A stretch of DNA of 64,000 nt from Corynebacterium suedekumii (GTDB lineage: Bacteria; Actinomycetota; Actinomycetes; Mycobacteriales; Mycobacteriaceae). The notes below the pieces were generated by a model. The model worked only from the letters and a program-made list of their open reading frames with translations. It ran no database searches and was not told the DNA's origin. The translations under genes and the position numbers were made by a program. This document shows, piece after piece, positions 44,313 to 53,672 of the stretch. Each line of letters starts with the position of its first letter. Positions within the stretch are counted from its first letter, which is position 1. The stretch covers positions 1,736,001-1,800,000 of the forward strand of contig NZ_CP126970.1 of NCBI RefSeq assembly GCF_030252185.1, written 5' to 3'.

Positions 44313-44849
44313 ATGGACCTACGCATCGAACCCGGAGACATCACCACGATCCACGTGGACGCCGTGGTCAACGCCGCGAACTCCCGCCTGCTCGGGGGCG
44401 GCGGAGTGGACGGCGCGATCCAGCGCAGGGGAGGCGGGGAGATCCTCGCCGAGTGCCGCCGCCTGCGGGAGACCACGCTGCCGGAGGGGCTGCCCGCCGG
44501 TCAGGCGGTGGCCACCACGGCGGGGAAGCTGCCCGCGAGATGGGTCATCCACACCGTCGGCCCGGTCCACGCGAAGAAGGAGGACCGCTCGGACACCCTC
44601 GCGTCCTGCTACCGGGAATCCCTGCGGGTGGCGCACGAGATCGGCGCCCGCACGGTGGCCTTCCCGGCGATCTCCGCGGGAATTTACGGCTGGTCGATGG
44701 ATGACGCGGCCCGCATCGCGGTGACCACAGCGGCATCCATGGCGGACGAGGTCGGCGGCGTCGTCGATGAGGTGGTGTTCGTCCCCTTCGGTGACGCCGC
44801 CACGGCCGCGTTCGAGGCGGCGCTGGCCGAGGTCAACGCCGGGCGGTAG
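44313..44849 (+). CDS. Macrodomain protein (ADP-ribose hydrolase type)
   Basis: 178 residues. MDLRIEPGDITTIHVDAVVNAANSRLLGGGGVDGAI carries the catalytic and binding loops (landmarks: VVNAANS, LLGGGGVDGAI), with later VIHTVGPV and FPAISAGIYGW. This matches MacroD/YmdB-type O-acetyl-ADP-ribose deacetylases. The reading frame is open back to 44163, but similarity begins at 44313. The 44116-44312 gap would hold the divergent promoters of this gene and sodC. Confidence 0.9.
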   Translation: MDLRIEPGDITTIHVDAVVNAANSRLLGGGGVDGAIQRRGGGEILAECRRLRETTLPEGLPAGQAVATTAGKLPARWVIHTVGPVHAKKEDRSDTLASCYRESLRVAHEIGARTVAFPAISAGIYGWSMDDAARIAVTTAASMADEVGGVVDEVVFVPFGDAATAAFEAALAEVNAGR

Positions 44850-44879
44850 TCGACGCCAGCCGATAGGCGCGGGCAGTGA

Positions 44880-45992
44880 TTACTGTCGCGCCCCGTCACC
44901 GGACATGCTGGCGATGGAGTTCGACGGGGTGGTGTCATCGTCCCAGCGTAGGAACGCCGCGACCCCGTCGGGCAGGGCGAGGACCTCGCTGTCGAGGGCG
45001 TAGACCCCGGCGTCGGTGAGAACCGCCTGGTAGAGCAGCTCCTCGATGTTCTTCGGTTCGCGACCGGGGTTGAAGATGACCTCGTCAGCCTGTCCCCGTT
45101 CGAGGACCTCCGACACGGCACCCGGGCCGGCGACGGATCCCGCGTCCCGGCCCTGGGTCTCCCGGAACTTCTCGGCCGTGGATTCCTGGACTCCGGCGAC
45201 GTACTCGGCCAGGGCGCGGGCCAGTTCCTCCCGGAAGGACTCGCGTTCCATGCTCTGGCCACGGGTGCCGCCGGACAGTTCCACGATGCGTTCACGGACC
45301 TCGTTGCGCAGCTCCGCCTTGAGTAGCCCCTCGGCCCGGACGTCACCGGTGAGGAAGACGACATGCGGTTTACGTTCCATGACCAGCTTGTTCACCTGGG
45401 TGGCCACCGCCTCGGCGTTGCGCTCCCAGGAGTCCTCCACCCGGGCCTCGAAGTTGTCCGACCGCCAGCCGCGGCCGGAGTCGGCACCGGTGGCGCGGGC
45501 CTTGTGCAGTTCGTCGTGGCCGCCTTCGACGGTGGTGTTCTCCCCGCCGCCGTTGGTGTGGCGGCTGAGATCCGGGTCCTCCGGCGCGCGGAGGTGGAGG
45601 TCGGCGCCGGCCCGGTCGACCTCGATGAGCAGCTGGCTGACCGCGTGGGGTGTCAGCTGGAGCAGGGGCAGGAGGACGGGGTGATCACCCCACTCGATGC
45701 ACTCCTGCTGCGGCGGGACCGGGAGCACCCGGTCCAGGATGATCCGGTCACCGGTGGCCAGCACTGCCCGGCCGTGGCGGCCACCGATGGAGTGCTGGCG
45801 GAACATCGATTCCTCGATGTCGGCGAGCAGACCGTCCGGTGCGCCGGCGCCGGCTGCCTGGTCACGGAACTTCTTCCACCTGGCCTCCAGTTCGGACGCG
45901 GTGGTGGGGTCGGTGCGGGTGGTGTCGAGGTAGACGGACAGGAACGGACCGTCATTGTTCTCGAGTGCGGACTTGAGCCATGGGAGCTTCAT
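44880..45992 (-). CDS. Bacterial archaeo-eukaryotic release factor-like protein (baeRF, Rv2629-like)
   Basis: 370 residues. The N-terminus MKLPWLKSALENNDGPFLSVYLDTTR and the middle AEAVATQVNKLVMERKPHVVFLTGDVRAEGLL are those of the actinobacterial baeRF family related to eRF1 and Vms1, e.g. M. tuberculosis Rv2629. Proposed roles are in ribosome rescue or dormancy; not proven. The C-terminal DGVAAFLRWDDD matches the family end. ATG 45992 is chosen as the homology start; AGGAGGTACC lies just upstream. Confidence 0.8.
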   Translation of the reverse strand: MKLPWLKSALENNDGPFLSVYLDTTRTDPTTASELEARWKKFRDQAAGAGAPDGLLADIEESMFRQHSIGGRHGRAVLATGDRIILDRVLPVPPQQECIEWGDHPVLLPLLQLTPHAVSQLLIEVDRAGADLHLRAPEDPDLSRHTNGGGENTTVEGGHDELHKARATGADSGRGWRSDNFEARVEDSWERNAEAVATQVNKLVMERKPHVVFLTGDVRAEGLLKAELRNEVRERIVELSGGTRGQSMERESFREELARALAEYVAGVQESTAEKFRETQGRDAGSVAGPGAVSEVLERGQADEVIFNPGREPKNIEELLYQAVLTDAGVYALDSEVLALPDGVAAFLRWDDDTTPSNSIASMSGDGARQ

Positions 45993-46344
45993 GGGGTACC
46001 TCCTCGATGATGGGGTGTTGCCTGTCCCGCCCACAGTGGCACGGGTCACTTTTTCTGACAAGGACAGTCCCCGTGACCTGCATGGTTGCCGTTGCCGGCG
46101 AAGTCGGCGGCTGCTGACGCAGTCGCCGCCGGCAGCCCTGTCCGGTGCCCGCCAGGCGGGTTGTGAGGAAATTGTGATCATGTCCCGTGTGCTCAGACTC
46201 TGCGCAGGTGAGGCCCAGGATCAGCCCGCCCGATCAGCCCGTCGCGCCCGCCCACGACCGGGGGAAAGTGGTAGAAGCCGACACCGCGTCGGGATACGTT
46301 CAGACGGTTGCCCCCTATTCCCACCTGTGTCTAAGGAGACTTCC
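45993..46344. other. 352-bp gene-free divergent promoter region
   Basis: Separates the baeRF gene (leftward) and the BCCT transporter gene (rightward). It holds the AGGAGG site of each gene, a GC-rich imperfect dyad around 46098-46140 (GTCGGCGGCTG with CAGTCGCCGCCGGC), and no reading frame with plausible protein content. I see no known riboswitch. Confidence 0.5.
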
Positions 46345-48150
46345 GTGTTCGACAGACTCGCGCGATCGCTGCGGCTGCGGACGGATCCGCCGGTGTACTT
46401 CCTCACCGTCGGAATCGTCCTGGCCTTCGTGGTGGTCACCATCTTCTTCGGCGACTGGGTCAGTGACGTGTTCGGCTCCGCGTCCGACTGGATCCTGTCC
46501 AACCTCGGCTGGTTCTACGTGCTCGGCGTCACGGTGTTCCTCATCTTCCTCATCTTCGTCGCCTTCGGCCGGTCGGGCCACGTCCGCCTCGGCGGTGATG
46601 ACGAACGCCCCGAGTACTCCACGATGGCCTGGTTCGCCATGCTCTTCGCCGCCGGCATCGGCACCATCCTCATGTTCTGGGGCGTGGCCGAGCCGATCTC
46701 CCACTTCGCCAACCCGCCGATGGGGGACACCGATCCGGGGTCCACGGAGGCCGCCCGGCAGGCGATCGCCCTGACCCACTACCACTTCGGCCTGCACACG
46801 TGGACGATCTTCGCCCTGCCGGCGCTGTGCTTCGCCTACTTCATCTACAAGCGCAAGATGCCCCCGCGGGTGAGCTCGATCTTCTCGCCGCTGCTCGGTG
46901 CCCGCGTCTACGGCCCGATCGGCAAGACCATCGACATCGTGGCGCTCATCGGCACGATCTTCGGCGTCGCCACGTCCGTGGGCCTGGGCACGCTGCAGAT
47001 CAACGCCGGCCTCGCCGAGCTTTTCGAAGTCACCGTGTCCCCCACGGTGCAGGTCATCATCATCGTCGCCGTGACCACCGTCGCCTGCATCTCCGTCGCC
47101 CTGGGCCTGGACCGCGGCATCAAGGTGCTGTCGAACGTCAACATCTACCTGGCCATCGGCCTGCTCATCATCGTCATCCTCGCCGGCCCCACCGTCCTCG
47201 TGCTCAAGGGCACCATCGAGTCGATCGGCATCTACCTGGGTGCCCTTCCGGAGCTGGCGTTCTGGAACAACACCGTCCCCAACTCGCCGGACAACGAGAC
47301 GTGGCAAAACACCTGGACGGTCTTCTACTGGGCGTGGACGATCACGTGGTCGCCGTTCGTGGGCATCTTCATCGCGCGCATCAGCCGCGGCCGCACCATC
47401 CGTGAGTTCGTCGTCGGCGTCCTGGGTCTGCCGGTCGCGTTCTCCCTCATCTGGTTCGGCGCCTTCGGCACCTCCGCCTTCAACATCGAGCGCACCGAGG
47501 GCGGCCTGGTCCAGGCCGTCGCCGTCGACGGTGACATTCCGGGAGCCCTGTTCGAGTTCCTCTCCAACTACCCGGGGGCGACGTTCCTGTCCGGGCTGTC
47601 CATCGTCATCGTGGTGCTCTTCTTCACCACCTCGGTCGACTCTGCCGCGATGGTCACCGACATGATCGCCTCCGGCAAGGAGCCGGCCACCGCTCCGACC
47701 CACCAGAAGGTCATCTGGGCGGTGCTCATGGGCGCCGTCGCCGCGGTCCTGCTGGCCGCCACCGGCGAGGGTGGCCTCTCGGCCCTGCAGCAGACGATCA
47801 TCGTCGTCGGCCTGCCGTTCTTCATCATGGGCTTCATCATGATGTTCAGCCTGGGTGTCGCTCTCCGCAACGACCTCGGTGCCAGAACCCCCACCATCAC
47901 CCGCCAGTGGGAGCCCGCCCACACCCCGGAGGCGTGGGAACGCAACGAGGAGGCCCCGTCGCCCGAGCCGATCGGCCCGGTCCACCACATCCCCGACGAG
48001 GACGGCGCCCTCGTCCCGGTGAACCCGGCAGTGGTCGCCGCCGCTCTCGACGAGTACGTGAAGCAGCACTCCGACGATGATGCGGAGTCGGCGGTCCGGA
48101 TCGTCGAGGAGACCGAACCGGAGGAACCTACCCCGCGACGTACTCACTGA
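46345..48150 (+). CDS. BCCT-family osmolyte/betaine transporter
   Basis: 601 residues, twelve predicted helices. Landmarks: MLFAAGIGTILMFWGVAEP, the tryptophan segment WTVFYWAWTITWSPFVGIFIARISRGRTIREF (landmark: WAWTITWSPF), and DSAAMVTDMI. The BetP-type glycine motif region AAGIG and the WSPFVG motif fit sodium-coupled betaine, ectoine or proline uptake. The acidic C-terminus (EETEPEEP) differs from the basic osmosensing tail of BetP. GTG start with AAGGAG. The 3' end overlaps the UvrA-like gene by 23 bases. Confidence 0.9.
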   Translation: MFDRLARSLRLRTDPPVYFLTVGIVLAFVVVTIFFGDWVSDVFGSASDWILSNLGWFYVLGVTVFLIFLIFVAFGRSGHVRLGGDDERPEYSTMAWFAMLFAAGIGTILMFWGVAEPISHFANPPMGDTDPGSTEAARQAIALTHYHFGLHTWTIFALPALCFAYFIYKRKMPPRVSSIFSPLLGARVYGPIGKTIDIVALIGTIFGVATSVGLGTLQINAGLAELFEVTVSPTVQVIIIVAVTTVACISVALGLDRGIKVLSNVNIYLAIGLLIIVILAGPTVLVLKGTIESIGIYLGALPELAFWNNTVPNSPDNETWQNTWTVFYWAWTITWSPFVGIFIARISRGRTIREFVVGVLGLPVAFSLIWFGAFGTSAFNIERTEGGLVQAVAVDGDIPGALFEFLSNYPGATFLSGLSIVIVVLFFTTSVDSAAMVTDMIASGKEPATAPTHQKVIWAVLMGAVAAVLLAATGEGGLSALQQTIIVVGLPFFIMGFIMMFSLGVALRNDLGARTPTITRQWEPAHTPEAWERNEEAPSPEPIGPVHHIPDEDGALVPVNPAVVAAALDEYVKQHSDDDAESAVRIVEETEPEEPTPRRTH

Positions 48151-50482
48151 GGTAGCGGCCCGTCAGGGTCGAGGCGTCGGCGATCATCTCCGCCGGGGAA
48201 CCGGTGAAGGTGATCTCGCCGCCGTCCGAGCCGGCACCCGGGCCGACGTCGATGACGTGGTCCGAGTGCACCACCACCGCCAGGTGGTGTTCGATACACA
48301 CGACGGTTTTGCCGGCGTCGACGAGTCGGTCGAGCAGCCCCAGCAGCGTCTCGACATCCGCCAGGTGCAGGCCGGTGGTCGGCTCGTCGAGGATGAACAC
48401 CTCGTTTTTCTCCGCCATGTGGGTGGCCAGCTTGAGACGCTGGCGCTCACCGCCGGACAAGGTGGTCAGCGGCTGGCCGAGGGTGATGTAGCCCAGGCCG
48501 ACGTCCGTGAGCCGGGCGCAGATCTTCGCGGCTGCCGGGACCTTCGACTCAGCGGACGCGAAGAACTCCGCCGCCTCGGACGCCGGCATCTGCAGGACCT
48601 CGGCGATGTCCTTCCCGCCGAAGTGGTAGTCGAGGACGGCTTCGTCGAAACGTCGGCCCTCGCACACCTCGCAGGGCAGGTCGATACCGGACATGATGCC
48701 CAGATCGACGTAGACCACGCCCGCTCCCTTGCAGTTCGGGCACGCGCCCTCGGAGTTGGGGGAGAACAGGGCGGGCTTGACGTCGTTGGCCTTGGCGAAG
48801 GCCTTGCGGATCGGTTCCAGCGCCCCGGTGTAGGTGGCCGGGTTGGAGCGTCGGGAACCACGGATGGGAGCCTGGTCGACGACGACCATGTCGCTGCGTG
48901 GCGGCAGCGAGGCGATGAGGGAGGACTTGCCCGATCCCGCGACACCCGTGACGGCGGTGAGGACGCCGAGGGGGATGTCCACGTCGACGTCGCGGAGATT
49001 GTTACGGGTCGCGCCACGGATCTCGATGGCACCGTTCGCCGGGCGGACGGAGTCCTTGACCCGCACCCGGTCGTCGAGGTGGCGACCGGTGAGGGTGTCG
49101 GAGGCGCGCAGTCCGTCGACGGTGCCCTCGAACTGGATCTCGCCACCGGCGCGGCCGGCGTGCGGGCCGAGGTCGATGACGTGGTCGGCGATGGCGATGA
49201 TCTCCGGCTTGTGCTCGACGACGAGCACGGTGTTGCCCTTGTCCCGCAGCTCCAGCAGGAGGTTGTTCATCCGCTGGATGTCGTGCGGGTGCAGGCCGGC
49301 GGTGGGTTCGTCGAAGACGTAGGTCACGTCCGTGAGTGCGGAGCCGAGGTGGCGGATCATCTTGGTGCGCTGCGCCTCACCTCCGGACAGGGTGCCGGCG
49401 GGGCGGTCGAGGGTGAGATAGCCCAGGCCGATCTCGACGAAGTGCTGCAGGGTCTGCCGGATCGCGCCGACCAGGGGAGCGACGGAGGGGGCGTCGACCC
49501 CTGCCATCCACTCCGCGAGGTCGAGGATCTCCATCGCACACAGTTCCGCGATGTTCTTCCCGCTGATCCGGGACTCCAGCGCGTGCCGAGCCAGCCGGGT
49601 GCCGCCGCATTCGGGGCAGGGGATGAAGGTGACGGCCCGGTCGACGAATTCGCCGATGGCCTTCTGCATGGAGTCGCGGTCCTTGGAAAGGATGGACTTC
49701 TTCACCCGGACGACCAGGCCCTCGTAGGTGTAGTTGAAGCCGTTGAACGTGATCTTCTTCGACTCCTCGTGCAGCAGGAGTTGGCGCTGTTTTTCCGTGA
49801 AGTCCCGTACCGGTGTGTCCGCCGGGTAGAGGCCGGATTCGGCGAAGGTCTTCCACACCCACCCGCCGACCTTGTAGCCGGGGACGAGGATGGCGCCGTC
49901 GTTGAGGGAGAGGGACTCGTCGATGAGCGAGGACATGTCGATGTCGGAGACCCGGCCCATGCCCTCACAGGTGGGGCACTGCCCGCCGGTGCGCTTGAAG
50001 TCCGTCCGTTCCTTCTTCCCGCCGCCGACGCTGATGGCACCTGAGGCGGAGAAGGAGGGGACGTTGAAGGAGTACGCGCCGGGGCCGCCGGCGTTGGGCT
50101 CGGCGATCCGCGAGTAGAGGATGCGCAGCATCGCGGTGGCGTCGGTGGCGGTGCCCACGGTGGACCGCGAGTTCGCGCCCATCGGTTCCTGGTCGACGAT
50201 GATGGCGGTGGTGATGCCTTCGAGGTGGTCGACGTCTGGTCGGGCCAGGGTCGGCATGAAGCCCTGGACGAAGGTGGAGTAGGTCTCGTTGATCAGCCGC
50301 TGGGATTCGGCGGCGATGGTGCCGAAGACCAGGGAGGACTTGCCGGAGCCGGACACGCCGGTGAAGACGGTCAGCCGGCGTTTGGGAATCTCCACCGAGA
50401 TGCCCTTGAGGTTGTTCTCGTGGGCGCCGGTGACCCGGATGACGTCGTGGGCGTCGGCCCGCGGGGTTGAGTCAGGGGACAA
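48128..50482 (-). CDS. UvrA-like ABC ATPase (UvrA2/drug-resistance type)
   Basis: 784 residues, shorter than the ~950-residue UvrA. Two ABC modules: Walker A GVSGSGKSS (about 42-50) and GVAGSGKSS; signatures LSGGEAQR and LSGGERQR; Walker B FDEPTAGLHP and LDEPTTGLH; zinc motifs CPTCEGMG and CPNCKGAG. The missing UvrB-binding stretch is typical of UvrA2 proteins, which protect against DNA-binding antibiotics. Overlaps lplA by 11 bases upstream. Confidence 0.88.
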   Translation of the reverse strand: MSPDSTPRADAHDVIRVTGAHENNLKGISVEIPKRRLTVFTGVSGSGKSSLVFGTIAAESQRLINETYSTFVQGFMPTLARPDVDHLEGITTAIIVDQEPMGANSRSTVGTATDATAMLRILYSRIAEPNAGGPGAYSFNVPSFSASGAISVGGGKKERTDFKRTGGQCPTCEGMGRVSDIDMSSLIDESLSLNDGAILVPGYKVGGWVWKTFAESGLYPADTPVRDFTEKQRQLLLHEESKKITFNGFNYTYEGLVVRVKKSILSKDRDSMQKAIGEFVDRAVTFIPCPECGGTRLARHALESRISGKNIAELCAMEILDLAEWMAGVDAPSVAPLVGAIRQTLQHFVEIGLGYLTLDRPAGTLSGGEAQRTKMIRHLGSALTDVTYVFDEPTAGLHPHDIQRMNNLLLELRDKGNTVLVVEHKPEIIAIADHVIDLGPHAGRAGGEIQFEGTVDGLRASDTLTGRHLDDRVRVKDSVRPANGAIEIRGATRNNLRDVDVDIPLGVLTAVTGVAGSGKSSLIASLPPRSDMVVVDQAPIRGSRRSNPATYTGALEPIRKAFAKANDVKPALFSPNSEGACPNCKGAGVVYVDLGIMSGIDLPCEVCEGRRFDEAVLDYHFGGKDIAEVLQMPASEAAEFFASAESKVPAAAKICARLTDVGLGYITLGQPLTTLSGGERQRLKLATHMAEKNEVFILDEPTTGLHLADVETLLGLLDRLVDAGKTVVCIEHHLAVVVHSDHVIDVGPGAGSDGGEITFTGSPAEMIADASTLTGRYLSEYVAG

Positions 50483-51533
50483 GGTGGGTCCATTCTTCCG
50501 TGCCGAATTTCTCGGTGACCAGGGTGTGGGCGGCGTCGAGGTCGGCGTCGTCCAGCTGGGCGGGGGTGGCGCCGTAGCGGGCGGTGAATTCGGCGATCAT
50601 CGTGTCGATGATCTCCTCGCGGGTGGAGCCGGTCTGGCGGCGCAGCGGGTCGACGCGTTTCTTCGCCGAGCGCAGGCCCTTGGAGGCGAGCTTGACCTTG
50701 CCCACGCGCAGGACGTCGGTCATCTTGTCGGCGTCGATGTCGTAGCTCATCGTCGCGTGGTGCAGGACGGCACCGCGGCGGCGTTTCTGGGCGGCGCCGC
50801 CGATCTTGCCGCCGTCGGAGGTGATGTCGTTGATGGGTTCGTACCAGGCGTTGACGCCCTGCTTCCGCAGGGCGGCGAGCACCCACTGGTCGAGGTACTC
50901 GTAGGAGGCCTCGTAGCTGAGGCCGGCGACCATGGACTCGGGGACGTAGAGGGAGTAGGTCACGCAGTTGCCGCCCTCCATGAACATCGCCCCGCCGCCG
51001 GAGATCCGGCGGACGACGGTGATGCCGTGCTTCTCGACGCCCGCCGGGTCCACCTCGTTGACGTAGGACTGGTAGGAGCCGATGACGGTCGCCCTGTCCT
51101 CCCACTCCCAGAACCGCAGCGTCGGGCCGCGCTGTCCGGCGGCGACCTGGTTGAGCAGGACCTCGTCGAGGGCGACATTGACCGGGGTGGGCAGGGGACC
51201 GGGGTGGATGATCTCCCAGGCGTGGTCGGTGAAGTCGGTCGCGCCGGACACGGCGCGTTTGACCGCGACGGCGACGTCGTGGGTGCTGAAGCCGTGGAGG
51301 GCGAGGTCCTCGTGGCGGGAGAGGGCGGCGTCGATACGCTGCTGCAGATCCAGCGTGGTCTCGCGTATCGACGCCCCCGTCAGCGCCGGTCCGATACTCC
51401 CGTACGCCTCATCCGGCTCCAGGAAGAAGTCACCGGAGATCTGCGCCGCGGTGATGGTGTCCTGCTCGGTGGTGACGTCCGCGACGACGAGTTTGCCGCC
51501 GGGGACCTTGATCTCGAAGTGGTGCTGCTGCAT
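50472..51533 (-). CDS. Lipoate-protein ligase A-like protein
   Basis: 353 residues. MQQHHFEIKVPGGKLVVADV start, then a BPL_LplA_LipB domain with VNVALDEVLLNQV, LRFWEWEDRATVIGSYQ, the lipoate-binding RRISGGGAMFM and GGKIGGAAQKRRRGAVLHHATM (landmark: GGKIGG-AQ). The C-terminal part is the LplA accessory domain. The N-terminal ~120 residues precede the usual start and may be a fused small domain. Attaches lipoate to 2-oxoacid dehydrogenase or GcvH domains. Confidence 0.85.
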   Translation of the reverse strand: MQQHHFEIKVPGGKLVVADVTTEQDTITAAQISGDFFLEPDEAYGSIGPALTGASIRETTLDLQQRIDAALSRHEDLALHGFSTHDVAVAVKRAVSGATDFTDHAWEIIHPGPLPTPVNVALDEVLLNQVAAGQRGPTLRFWEWEDRATVIGSYQSYVNEVDPAGVEKHGITVVRRISGGGAMFMEGGNCVTYSLYVPESMVAGLSYEASYEYLDQWVLAALRKQGVNAWYEPINDITSDGGKIGGAAQKRRRGAVLHHATMSYDIDADKMTDVLRVGKVKLASKGLRSAKKRVDPLRRQTGSTREEIIDTMIAEFTARYGATPAQLDDADLDAAHTLVTEKFGTEEWTHLVP

Positions 51534-51567
51534 AACCGTCGAGGATACGCGGTGTAGAACTGGTGGC

Positions 51568-51699
51568 ATGACCCCTGTGAACCCGCCCTTTCCCCACCTG
51601 GTCCAGCTGGCCGGGCAGGACGAGACCCTCGTGTGCGGACCCGACGGGTGCGCCGCACCGGAGCCGTCGCCGGTGGAGAACACCGCCGACGTAGACTGA
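51568..51699 (+). CDS. Small hypothetical protein, 43 aa, with CGPDGC motif
   Basis: ATG 51568 to TGA 51699 encodes MTPVNPPFPHLVQLAGQDET then LVCGPDGCAAPEPSPVENTADVD. It lies between the divergent ligase and the ZIP transporter and ends 6 bases before the latter's ATG. The two cysteines (C-x4-C) next to a metal transporter suggest metal or redox binding. This is inference; no family is known to me. Confidence 0.5.
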   Translation: MTPVNPPFPHLVQLAGQDETLVCGPDGCAAPEPSPVENTADVD

Positions 51700-51705
51700 T
51701 CCTCC

Positions 51706-52512
51706 ATGTACGACCTGTCCACGGTGCTCTTCGCCCTCGGGCTGACCGTGTTCGCCGGTCTGTCCACGGGTATCGGCGGCGCCATCGCGGTGGCCAAGCG
51801 CAACCCCGGTGACCGATTCATGGCCGGAGCGCTGGGCTTTTCCGCCGGCGTCATGCTCTACGTCTCCTTCCTGGAGATCCTGCCCAAGGGATTCGAGGAA
51901 CTCACGGCGGTGTGGGGTGAGCAGCTCGGCGCGTGGGGCGCGGTGGGCTCCTTCTTCTTCGGCATCGCCGTCATCGCGGTGATCGACCGCCTGGTGCCGG
52001 GGCCCATCAACCCGCACGAACGCGGCATCGGCGCCGATCCGTACCTGGACGCCCAGCGGCTGCGGCTGATGAAGATGGGCGCGTTCACCGCGGTGGCCAT
52101 CGCCATCCACAACTTCCCCGAGGGCTTCGCCACCTTCATCGCCGGGCTGGAGGACCCGCAGGTGGCCGTGGCCGTGGCGATCGCCATCGCCATCCACAAC
52201 ATCCCCGAGGGCGTGGCCGTGGCCGTACCCATCCGGGAGGCCACCGGATCGCGGACGAAGGCGTTCGGATGGTCCCTGCTCACCGGCCTGGCGGAGCCCG
52301 CGGGCGCGCTCATCGGCTTCCTGCTGTTCATGCCGCTGCTCGGCCCGGTGGCCCTGGGTATCGCGTTCGCGGCCGTCGCCGGCGTCATGGTGTTCATCTG
52401 CCTCGACGAGCTGCTGCCCACCGCGCAGGCCACCGGCCGCCACCACACCGCCGTCTACGGCCTCATCGCCGGTATGGCGGTCATGGCTGTCTCCCTGCTG
52501 CTGCTGACCTGA
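51706..52512 (+). CDS. ZIP-family metal transporter (ZupT-like)
   Basis: 268 residues, eight helices. The metal-binding motifs AIAIHNFPEGFATF (helix 4) and AIAIHNIPEGVAVAVP (helix 5) are the ZupT signatures with His and Glu ligands. Imports zinc and other divalent cations. Preceded by the 43-residue CGPDGC protein, possibly in one transcript. Its end overlaps the end of the ClC gene (convergent, 32 bases). Confidence 0.92.
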   Translation: MYDLSTVLFALGLTVFAGLSTGIGGAIAVAKRNPGDRFMAGALGFSAGVMLYVSFLEILPKGFEELTAVWGEQLGAWGAVGSFFFGIAVIAVIDRLVPGPINPHERGIGADPYLDAQRLRLMKMGAFTAVAIAIHNFPEGFATFIAGLEDPQVAVAVAIAIAIHNIPEGVAVAVPIREATGSRTKAFGWSLLTGLAEPAGALIGFLLFMPLLGPVALGIAFAAVAGVMVFICLDELLPTAQATGRHHTAVYGLIAGMAVMAVSLLLLT

Positions 52513-53662
52513 CCCACCGGTCGACACCGTAGGCGGCGACCGCCACCACGACGAGCAGCGGCAGCGTCCACCACGGCGCCCACGTCAGCTCCCAGGCGAT
52601 GACCGCCGCGAACAGCGGCGACTGCTGCATGACCGCCAGCACCCCGGCGGCACCGATGAGGGCGAAGACGGCCACCAGCCCGGGGTCCACCCCGACCAGC
52701 ACACCCACCAGCCCGCCGAGGGCGGCACCGACGGCGAGTGCCGGGGTGAGCGTGCCACCCACCGCGCCCGAACCGAGGGAGAACGCGGTGAGCAACGGCT
52801 TGGCCACCAGCAGGGCGAGAAAGACCCAGGCGGGGGAGTCCGCGTCGAAGGCGGTGCGGACGATGAGCTCGCCGTTGCCGGTGACCCCGGGCAGGACGAA
52901 GGAGACCGCGACGACACCGGCGGTGGCCACTCCGACGGTCAGCGGCAGCCACGCCGGGGACGACACCCCGTGGCGCTGGACGAGACCGACGAGGGCGAGG
53001 AACCCACGGCCTGCGACAACCGTGAGGGGAACGGCGGCCGCGAGCCAGGCGAGGGTGGTCACGTCGAAGGCGACCTCGGGAAACCGGTAGATCGGGCGGA
53101 TGCCCATGATGAGCCAGGCGGTGACCGTCGCGATCGCGGACATGAGGGCGGCCACCGCCACCGAGCGCCAGGTCCGCCGACCGGGCAGGACCTCCACGGC
53201 GAAGAGCAGGCCGGCCAGCGGGACGTTGTACACCGCGGCCAGGCCCGCGCCGGCGGCCGCGCCGATGAGCAGCCGGCGGGCCTCCACCGGCACGGTGAAC
53301 CGGCGGGCCAGGGCGTCGAGGACGGCGGCCGACGCCTGGCGGGGCGCCTGCTCCCGGCCGAGGGACACGCCGGACCCGACGGCCAGGATCTGCAGCAGGG
53401 CATCCGCGACGGTGCGGCGCAACGGCAGCCGGTCATCGGTGAGCAGGGTGTCCTCGACCCCGCGGACCGGGCCGTGCCGGCGCAGCAGCCACCAGCCGGC
53501 GCCGGCGAGCACACCGCCGAGCCCCGCCGCGACGACGGGGTGGATGACCTCGAGCCCGCCGGCCAGGAGCTGGATCCGGTGGATGAGCCAGGCCAGCGCC
53601 CCACCGATGAGCCCGGCAATGATGCCGCCGAGGACGGTGAGGAGCAGGATCCGGGCGAGCAC
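52481..53662 (-). CDS. ClC-family chloride channel/antiporter
   Basis: 393 residues. GSGVSLGREQAPRQ (equivalent to GxxGREGP; the Gly-Pro is replaced by Ala-Pro) and GSGAVGGTLTPALAVGAALG are present, with an Ala-rich helix set and YNVPLAGLLFAVEVLPG carrying the gating-glutamate-type region. Shorter than E. coli ClcA (473 aa) and lacking CBS domains. Ion specificity cannot be told. Confidence 0.85.
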   Translation of the reverse strand: MLARILLLTVLGGIIAGLIGGALAWLIHRIQLLAGGLEVIHPVVAAGLGGVLAGAGWWLLRRHGPVRGVEDTLLTDDRLPLRRTVADALLQILAVGSGVSLGREQAPRQASAAVLDALARRFTVPVEARRLLIGAAAGAGLAAVYNVPLAGLLFAVEVLPGRRTWRSVAVAALMSAIATVTAWLIMGIRPIYRFPEVAFDVTTLAWLAAAVPLTVVAGRGFLALVGLVQRHGVSSPAWLPLTVGVATAGVVAVSFVLPGVTGNGELIVRTAFDADSPAWVFLALLVAKPLLTAFSLGSGAVGGTLTPALAVGAALGGLVGVLVGVDPGLVAVFALIGAAGVLAVMQQSPLFAAVIAWELTWAPWWTLPLLVVVAVAAYGVDRWVRSAAAGRQP

Positions 53663-53672
53663 GCCCGTGATC

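Noticed and set aside
45955..46344. Upstream extension of the BCCT transporter to 45955
   Set aside because: It would overlap the divergent baeRF start and lacks transporter similarity; GTG 46345 has a good AAGGAG site.
46315..48147. 610-residue open frame on the minus strand
   Set aside because: Shadow of the BCCT transporter gene, low-complexity Asp/His/Arg content.
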